Assembly: GCA_020048255.1 (NCBI GenBank)
Contig: JAIFMR010000089.1
Coordinates: 1-10,461, forward strand
Length of the DNA: 10,461 nt
Source: Rhodoferax sp.
GTDB lineage: Bacteria > Pseudomonadota > Gammaproteobacteria > Burkholderiales > Burkholderiaceae_C
Reading direction: 5' to 3'
Below, piece after piece: positions 5,819 to 10,461 of this stretch (positions within the stretch are counted from its first letter, which is position 1; each line of letters starts with the position of its first letter). Position numbers and translations under genes: made by a program. The notes under the pieces are model-generated. The model did no database searches. It was not told where the DNA came from and saw only the letters and a list, made by a program, of their open reading frames with translations.

Positions 5819-6238
5819 ATGGCTACCAAAACCACCGCTGCAGCTCCCGCAAAGCCCGCTACAGTCGCCAAACCCCAGGCCAGCAAACCTGCAGTCAAAA
5901 AAGCGACTGTGGCTGCCAAAACCAAGCCTGTAGCCCAAAAGCCGGCCAAGCCGGTGACACCTAAGGTCGCGGTCCCCAAAGCGGCACTACCCAAAGTCGA
6001 ACCCATCAAGTTCAAAAAACCCAAGCTTGTTCGCGATAGTTTCACCATTCCCAAAGACGAATATGCCGTGATTGACAGCCTGAAACTGCGCGCAGGCAAA
6101 TTAGGGCAATCTGTCAAGAAAAGCGAGTTATTACGTGCAGGTATCAAAGCCATTGCTTCCATGAGTGATATTCAATTCAAGGCGGCGCTCAGCAACGTCC
6201 CAACCCTGAAAACCGGTCGCCCTAAAGACGTCAAATAA
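5819..6238 (+). CDS. Lys/Ala/Pro-rich histone-like tail with ribbon-helix-helix-like domain
   Basis: A 139-residue protein. Residues about 1-68 are a low-complexity Lys/Ala/Pro/Val tail like histone H1 or AlgP tails, with about 16 lysines and a single acidic residue (Glu61). Residues about 70-115 fit a ribbon-helix-helix unit: strand VRDSFTIP, helix A from KDEYAVIDSLKL, a turn, and helix B from KKSELLRAGIKAIAS. The end, TLKTGRPKDVK, contains a GRPK core similar to an AT-hook. This predicts a nucleoid-associated or DNA-binding protein. A Lys-rich tail could also bind polyphosphate, and the gene lies tail-to-tail with the ppk1-sixA operon and has its own Pho-box-like array, so a polyphosphate link is a reasonable hypothesis but unproved. 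The start has a good GAGGA site. Its stop overlaps that of sixA by eight bases. Confidence 0.85.
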   Translation: MATKTTAAAPAKPATVAKPQASKPAVKKATVAAKTKPVAQKPAKPVTPKVAVPKAALPKVEPIKFKKPKLVRDSFTIPKDEYAVIDSLKLRAGKLGQSVKKSELLRAGIKAIASMSDIQFKAALSNVPTLKTGRPKDVK

Positions 6239-6719
6239 GGTCAGGGCTGATCACCGTCAGCAGGGAGGTGCGCCACTGGGCATCGGGTTCATGGCCTTTG
6301 ATGCGTGAGCGCAGCCACCACACGGCGCCTTTTCGGATATCGCAAGCCTGCTCGTTCAGGCCTAGCAGACGGGCAGCAATTTGCCCCAGCATGGGTTGAT
6401 GCCCCACCAGCAACACCGCACCTTTGTGCGCGGGCCCGGTGTCAGCTGACCATTTGAGCAAGTCCAGCACTTCGTCGGCCGAGCTTGCCGGCACCAGTTC
6501 GTCGCGCATCTTGAACTTGCGCCCCAGGGCTTTGGCCGTTTGCTCGGTGCGGCGCGCGGGGCTGACCAGCACACGAGTGCTTTGAGGCAATTGCCGGTCC
6601 AGCCAAGCGGCTACGCGTGCGGCTTGGCCTTCACCCTTGTGCGTGAGTGCACGCGACAGGTCGTCACAGCCGGGCAAGGCGTCGTGCGCCTGGGCATGCC
6701 GCCACAGAATCAGATCCAT
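6231..6719 (-). CDS. sixA: SixA-type phosphohistidine phosphatase (histidine phosphatase superfamily)
   Basis: About 162 residues from the ATG at 6717-6719 (starts MDLILWRHAQ); a GTG at 6725 would add two residues. The RHA motif with catalytic His8 follows the first strand. SPARRTEQTA carries the phosphate-binding arginine, and LLVGHQPML carries the second active-site histidine. Small size and this layout match SixA, which removes phosphate from phosphohistidine on signalling or phosphotransfer proteins. It starts ten bases after the ppk1 stop with no clear ribosome binding site, so it is likely translationally coupled to ppk1. Whether it acts on a Ppk-linked or a phosphotransferase-system phosphohistidine is unknown. 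Its last eight bases overlap the convergent histone-like gene, leaving no room for a terminator between them. Confidence 0.85.
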   Translation of the reverse strand: MDLILWRHAQAHDALPGCDDLSRALTHKGEGQAARVAAWLDRQLPQSTRVLVSPARRTEQTAKALGRKFKMRDELVPASSADEVLDLLKWSADTGPAHKGAVLLVGHQPMLGQIAARLLGLNEQACDIRKGAVWWLRSRIKGHEPDAQWRTSLLTVISPDLI

Positions 6720-6729
6720 GAGCACTGCT

Positions 6730-8841
6730 TCACGCTTTGGCGGTGTACATGGCCATCAACTTGGCCTGCGCACTCAAGCTGGGTTTGGGCTTGACAGTGG
6801 TCGCCCTGCTCTTGACGGGTTGCACCTGGGTGTAATGGCCATCAGCATGCATGGTCCACGCATCCACATGATCGGCCAGGTACATCTGCAGGCACTCGTT
6901 CACAATGCGCTGGCGCAAGACGACGTCTTCCACGGGCCAAGCCAGTTCCACGCGACGCAGCATGTTGCGGTTCATCCAGTCGGCGCTGGACAAATACAGC
7001 TCCTCGACGGTTCCTGTGACAAAGTAAAACACCCGGGAGTGCTCCAAGAAACGTCCGATGACGGAACGCACACGAATATTGTCCGTGAAGCCCGGGCGTT
7101 GCGCCGGGAGCATGCAGGCCCCGCGCACAATTAAATCTATAGCAACACCCGCTTGTCCTGCCTGGACCAGGGCCTCAATCAGCTTCTCATCGGTCAGGCT
7201 GTTCATCTTCAGGATGATGCGGGATGCCACACCCTTGGCGGCGGCAGCGGCGGTTTTTTCAACCAAGTCAATCAGGCTGCGTTGCAAATGAAATGGCGCC
7301 ATGATCAACTTGCTCAGGCGCGGGATCCGGCTTTGATTGGCAAGCAAACCAAACACCGCCTCCATGTCAAGGGTGAGCTTGGGGTTGCTGGTGAGGTAGC
7401 TTAAATCGGTGTACAGCCGGGCGGTCTTGGGGTTGTAGTTGCCGGTTGACAAATGCGCGTAGCGGCGAATCACCCGCCCCTCGCGGCGCGACACCAGCAG
7501 CATCTTGGCGTGTGTTTTCAAACCGACCACACCGTAAACCACTTGCGCACCGATGTATTCCAGCTTTTCGGCCCAATGAATGTTGGCTTCTTCGTCAAAG
7601 CGGGCTTTGAGCTCCACCACCACCGTGACCTCTTTGCCGCGCTGCACCGCTTGGTGCAGCAACTCCATCAGCACAGAATCGGAGCCGGTGCGGTAAATGG
7701 TTTGCTTGATGGCCAGCACATCGGGGTCGAAGACGGCTTCACGCAAAAAGGCCAGCACACCGTCAAAACTCTCATAGGGCTGGTGGATGAGCACATCACC
7801 CGCCTGCAGCTGTTCAAAAATCGGAATGTTGGTGGACAGTTGATTTGGGAAGCTGGCCTCATAGCGCGGAAACAGCCACTTGGGCTGGTCCACCAGGTCA
7901 ATCAGCTGGTTCAGGCGCACCAGGTTCACCGGGCCGTGCACCCGGTACAAGGCCGAGGCCGGCAGCTCAAATTGCCGCAGCAGCAAGTCGGCCAAGGTCT
8001 CGGCACACCCGGCTGACACCTCGAGCCGGACTGCCTGGCCGTAGTTGCGATGCACCAAACCCTGACGCAGCGCCGTGCGCAGGTTTTTCACGTCTTCTTC
8101 GTCGACCGACAAGTCCGAGTGGCGGGTGACGCGAAACTGCGAAAACTGCCCCACCGAGCGCCCCGGAAACAGGTCTTTCAGGTGCGACCGAATCACGCTG
8201 GAGATGGACACAAACAGCGTCCGCTTGCCCGAGAGCTTGTCAGGCATGCGAATAAACCGCGGCAAACTGCGGGGCACTTTGACAATGGCAATCTCGTTCT
8301 CGCGGCCAAAGGCATCGTGGCCGGACAACTGGACGATGAAGTTCAGCGACTTGTTGGCGACTTGGGGAAACGGATGCGACGGATCCAACCCCACCGGCAA
8401 CAACAAGGGCCTCACCTCGCGCTCAAAAAAGGACCTGACCCAACGCTGCTGCGCCAAGGTGCGCTCGCCGTGGCCAACTACGCGTATGCCCTCTTTGGCA
8501 AACGCCGGCATCAGCACGTCGTTGTACAAGGCATATTGCTCATCGACCAGGTTGTGAGCCACTTTGCTCAATGACTCTTGGGCTTGGGCATCAATCGCAT
8601 CCAATGCCGCTTTGGGCTTGGCCAAGCTGGTGTACAGGGCCGCGCGCACCTCAAAAAATTCATCCAGGTTGGATGACACGATGCACAGGTAACGCAGGCG
8701 CTCCAGCAGCGGCACATCCGGGCGCTTGGCCCAATGCAGCACGCGGGCGTTGAAGGCCAGCAAGCAGACGTCCCGGTCCAGCAGGGTCAGGGCTGCAGGC
8801 TTGGGGGCTGTTTTGTCTTTGGGGGAAATAGTCGCAGTCAT
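6730..8841 (-). CDS. ppk1: Polyphosphate kinase 1
   Basis: A full-length 703-residue Ppk1, which reversibly transfers the ATP terminal phosphate to inorganic polyphosphate. The N-terminal domain opens with LLDRDVCLLAFNARVL (20-35). The core carries DPSHPFPQVANKSLNF (153-168) and IHQPYESFDGVLAF (352-365). The autophosphorylated histidine is His444 in LKTHAKMLLV, the HLSTGNYNP loop is at 463-471, and the second conserved histidine is His601 in EHSRVF. The C-terminal tail (about 675-703) is a basic, Ala/Lys/Pro-rich extension. The ATG at 8839-8841 has an AGGTG site; a Pho-box-like site ends 43 bases upstream, fitting the known phosphate-starvation control of ppk in several bacteria. sixA follows directly; the frequent partner ppx (exopolyphosphatase) is not adjacent on either side. 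Confidence 0.97.
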   Translation of the reverse strand: MTATISPKDKTAPKPAALTLLDRDVCLLAFNARVLHWAKRPDVPLLERLRYLCIVSSNLDEFFEVRAALYTSLAKPKAALDAIDAQAQESLSKVAHNLVDEQYALYNDVLMPAFAKEGIRVVGHGERTLAQQRWVRSFFEREVRPLLLPVGLDPSHPFPQVANKSLNFIVQLSGHDAFGRENEIAIVKVPRSLPRFIRMPDKLSGKRTLFVSISSVIRSHLKDLFPGRSVGQFSQFRVTRHSDLSVDEEDVKNLRTALRQGLVHRNYGQAVRLEVSAGCAETLADLLLRQFELPASALYRVHGPVNLVRLNQLIDLVDQPKWLFPRYEASFPNQLSTNIPIFEQLQAGDVLIHQPYESFDGVLAFLREAVFDPDVLAIKQTIYRTGSDSVLMELLHQAVQRGKEVTVVVELKARFDEEANIHWAEKLEYIGAQVVYGVVGLKTHAKMLLVSRREGRVIRRYAHLSTGNYNPKTARLYTDLSYLTSNPKLTLDMEAVFGLLANQSRIPRLSKLIMAPFHLQRSLIDLVEKTAAAAAKGVASRIILKMNSLTDEKLIEALVQAGQAGVAIDLIVRGACMLPAQRPGFTDNIRVRSVIGRFLEHSRVFYFVTGTVEELYLSSADWMNRNMLRRVELAWPVEDVVLRQRIVNECLQMYLADHVDAWTMHADGHYTQVQPVKSRATTVKPKPSLSAQAKLMAMYTAKA

Positions 8842-8883
8842 GCTGGCACCTGTCAGAAGTAGTCACGAGTGTGACGGTTTTTT

Positions 8884-8901
8884 GTGTCAATCTGGTGACA
8901 A
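8884..8901 (-). promoter_or_regulatory. Pho-box-like site upstream of ppk1
   Basis: On the minus strand this reads TTGTCAC-CAGA-TTGACAC: two units 11 bp apart, matching the CTGTCAT/C unit at six and five of seven positions. A further CCGTCAC (8877-8871) follows at an off-register 13 bp. The site ends 43 bp before the ppk1 ATG, almost the same distance as for the OlsB-like gene. No strong -10 hexamer follows, which is the weak point. Confidence 0.62.
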
Positions 8902-8962
8902 CAATACATCTCCATCATGCCCATGTTCAGGCTACCCGGCAACTACTTGCGTCTTATTACTT

Positions 8963-8973
8963 CCGTATTACGG
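8963..8973. repeat. Short palindrome across the uvrD stop codon
   Basis: CCGTA-T-TACGG is a perfect 11-bp palindrome, with the minus-strand TAA stop of the helicase gene at its centre (8970-8968). The stem is only five pairs with a one-base centre, so a hairpin terminator is unlikely. Confidence 0.2.
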
Positions 8974-10461
8974 CACCGGCGTGAGCTTGGCCACACTCAG
9001 GGCCAGCCACTTGACTCCGTGCCTTGGAAAGTTAATTTGTGCGCGGGCGTCATCGCCCACGCCTTCCAGCGTTTGCACCGTGCCCTCACCAAACTTGGCA
9101 TGAAACAGCTTTTGGCCAACCTTGAACGTGTGGCCACTGGCCTCCTGGCGCTGTGGCACCACGGCAGCAGAGAATTTGGAGTAATCAGTATCAAATGTGC
9201 CTCTAGCCCCCGTCGGATATGCGCTCATAGCTCCTGAATGAGAAGCAAACTTGGCCTGCTTGGGCGTGATCCACTTCAGCGCTTCTTCGGGCAACTCTTC
9301 AAAAAACCGGCTTTTCAAGTTGTAACGCGTCTGGCCGTGCAGCATGCGGGTTTGGGAATGGCTCAGGTACAGGCGGGATCTAGCGCGGGTGATGGCCACG
9401 TACATCAGGCGACGCTCTTCCTCCAGGCCATCGCGATCGTTCATCGAGTTTTCGTGCGGAAACAGGCCCTCCTCCATACCGGTGATGAACACACAGTCAA
9501 ACTCCAGGCCCTTGCTGGCGTGCACGGTCATGAGCTGGATGGCGTCCTGCCCGGCCTGGGCCTGGTTGTCACCGGCTTCCAGCGCTGCGTGGGTCAAAAA
9601 GGCAGCCAGCGGCGACAGGGTTTCGCCGGTATCGGCATCCGGCGCGGGCAGATCCAGCACGGGCTGGCTCATGTCCAGACCCTGGGAAACCGGTGATTGG
9701 GTTAGGGCGTTGCCGAGTTCGTCGACCGGCAAAGCCACCGCATCGCGGCCAAAGCCCTCCATACTGACAAAACTCTCGGCCGCGTTGACCAACTCCTCCA
9801 GGTTTTCTACCCGGTCCGCGCCCTCGCGGTCGGCCTTGTAGTGGGTGATCAGGCCACTGTGGTCCAGCGTGGCCGACATGATCTCGCGCAGACTCAAACC
9901 CTGGGTTTGCTCGCGCAACACGTCAATACCCGCCAGAAACGCGCCAATGTTGGTGCCGGCCTTACCACCCAGACCACTCACTGCGTCACTCAAGGCGCAA
10001 CCGGTGGCGCGGGCCAGATCTTGCAATTGCTCCAGACTGCGGGCACCAATGCCCCGCGGCGGAAAGTTCACCGCGCGCATGAAGCTGGTGTCGTCACGCG
10101 GGTTTTCCAGCAAACGCAAATAGGCCAACGCATTCTTGATTTCAGCACGCTCGAAAAAGCGCAGGCCGCCGTAAACCTTGTAGGGCATGCCGGCATTGAA
10201 CAGCGCGGTCTCAATGACCCGGCTTTGGGCATTGGAGCGGTACAGCACGGCAATTTCCTTGCGATCATGGCCTTCGCGGACCAGCTGCTTCATCTCATCG
10301 ACCATCCAGTTGGCCTCGGTAAAGTCGCTGCTGGCCTCAAACACCCGCACGGGCTCGCCCGGGCCTTGAGCGGTACGCAGATTTTTGCCCAGACGCTTGC
10401 TGTTGTGGCTGATCAAGGCATTGGCGCTGTCCAGAATGTTGCTGCCGCTGCGGTAGTTTTC
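8968..10461 (-). CDS. uvrD: UvrD-type DNA helicase II, C-terminal part
   Basis: 497 residues plus stop are visible; the 5' end, with the Walker A and DExx motifs, lies beyond the window. The visible part opens in superfamily-1A motif IV (ENYRSGSNIL). It continues through the 2A/2B domains (VYGGLRFFERAEIKNALAYL) to motif V (MTVHASKGLEFDCVFITG, about 310-327), then GLFPHE, and motif VI (EEERRLMYVAITRARSRLYL, about 347-366). The last ~50 residues (VGQKLFHAKFGEGTVQTLEG and on) are the Tudor-like UvrD C-terminal segment. This is the 3'-to-5' helicase of nucleotide excision and mismatch repair; the C-terminal domain and single-copy context favour UvrD over Rep or PcrA. A Pro/Asp/Gly-rich insertion at about 250-300, before motif V, seems typical of Burkholderiales. 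Not obviously connected functionally to the downstream ppk1. Confidence 0.95.
   Translation of the reverse strand, partial: ENYRSGSNILDSANALISHNSKRLGKNLRTAQGPGEPVRVFEASSDFTEANWMVDEMKQLVREGHDRKEIAVLYRSNAQSRVIETALFNAGMPYKVYGGLRFFERAEIKNALAYLRLLENPRDDTSFMRAVNFPPRGIGARSLEQLQDLARATGCALSDAVSGLGGKAGTNIGAFLAGIDVLREQTQGLSLREIMSATLDHSGLITHYKADREGADRVENLEELVNAAESFVSMEGFGRDAVALPVDELGNALTQSPVSQGLDMSQPVLDLPAPDADTGETLSPLAAFLTHAALEAGDNQAQAGQDAIQLMTVHASKGLEFDCVFITGMEEGLFPHENSMNDRDGLEEERRLMYVAITRARSRLYLSHSQTRMLHGQTRYNLKSRFFEELPEEALKWITPKQAKFASHSGAMSAYPTGARGTFDTDYSKFSAAVVPQRQEASGHTFKVGQKLFHAKFGEGTVQTLEGVGDDARAQINFPRHGVKWLALSVAKLTPVP

Noticed and set aside
5797..6162. Minus-strand frame of 121 codons, rich in Ala/Gly/Leu, opposite the histone-like gene
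   Set aside because: Its hydrophobic low-complexity composition is the mirror of the Lys/Ala/Pro codons on the plus strand; the plus frame has promoter, RBS and a folded domain.
7453..8574. Plus-strand open frames across ppk1
   Set aside because: Shadows of the clearly conserved polyphosphate kinase; GC-rich codon bias keeps opposite frames open.

Overview
The window reads as chromosomal DNA of a betaproteobacterium, most likely Burkholderiales of the Comamonadaceae type (Rhodoferax/Polaromonas-like). This rests on the character of the proteins (Ppk1, UvrD with a long linker before motif V, a CorA-type transporter with an MgtE-like N-terminus, a Lys/Ala/Pro-rich histone-like protein), the moderate-to-high GC of the genes and the AT-rich intergenic regions. 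It is a dense region with almost everything on the minus strand. There are no rRNA or tRNA genes, insertion sequences, CRISPR arrays or phage genes that I can see.

Layout in window order. 1-202 (-): N-terminal fragment of a GNAT/OlsB-like N-acyltransferase. 303-1892 (-): methyl-accepting chemotaxis protein. 1908-2743 (-): alpha/beta hydrolase broken by an apparent one-base deletion near 2100. 2749-3741 (-): M14-type zinc carboxypeptidase-like protein, upstream of and nearly touching the hydrolase. 3867-3992 (+): 41-residue membrane micro-ORF. 4020-5324 (-): CorA-superfamily transporter, preceded by a 68-residue protein (5334-5540, -) as a two-gene operon. 5541-5818: AT-rich divergent regulatory region. 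5819-6238 (+): Lys/Ala/Pro-rich tail joined to a ribbon-helix-helix-like domain. 6231-6719 (-) and 6730-8841 (-): SixA-type histidine phosphatase directly downstream of polyphosphate kinase ppk1. 8968-10461 (-): C-terminal two thirds or so of UvrD-type helicase, running off the window.

The most interesting signal is regulatory. Four places hold 7-bp units resembling CTGTCAT repeated at exactly 11-bp spacing, the architecture of PhoB binding sites (Pho boxes), each pointing at a start codon: four units before the OlsB-like gene, two before the chemoreceptor, five before the histone-like gene and two before ppk1. A fifth, weaker pair lies between the peptidase and the micro-ORF. Read together, the window looks like an unannotated phosphate-starvation cluster: phosphorus-free membrane lipid synthesis (OlsB), a candidate phosphate-linked chemoreceptor, polyphosphate synthesis (Ppk1 with SixA) and a Lys-rich DNA- or polyphosphate-binding candidate. 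The repeats are seen directly. Assignment to PhoB follows from known Pho-box structure. The shared physiology is inference.
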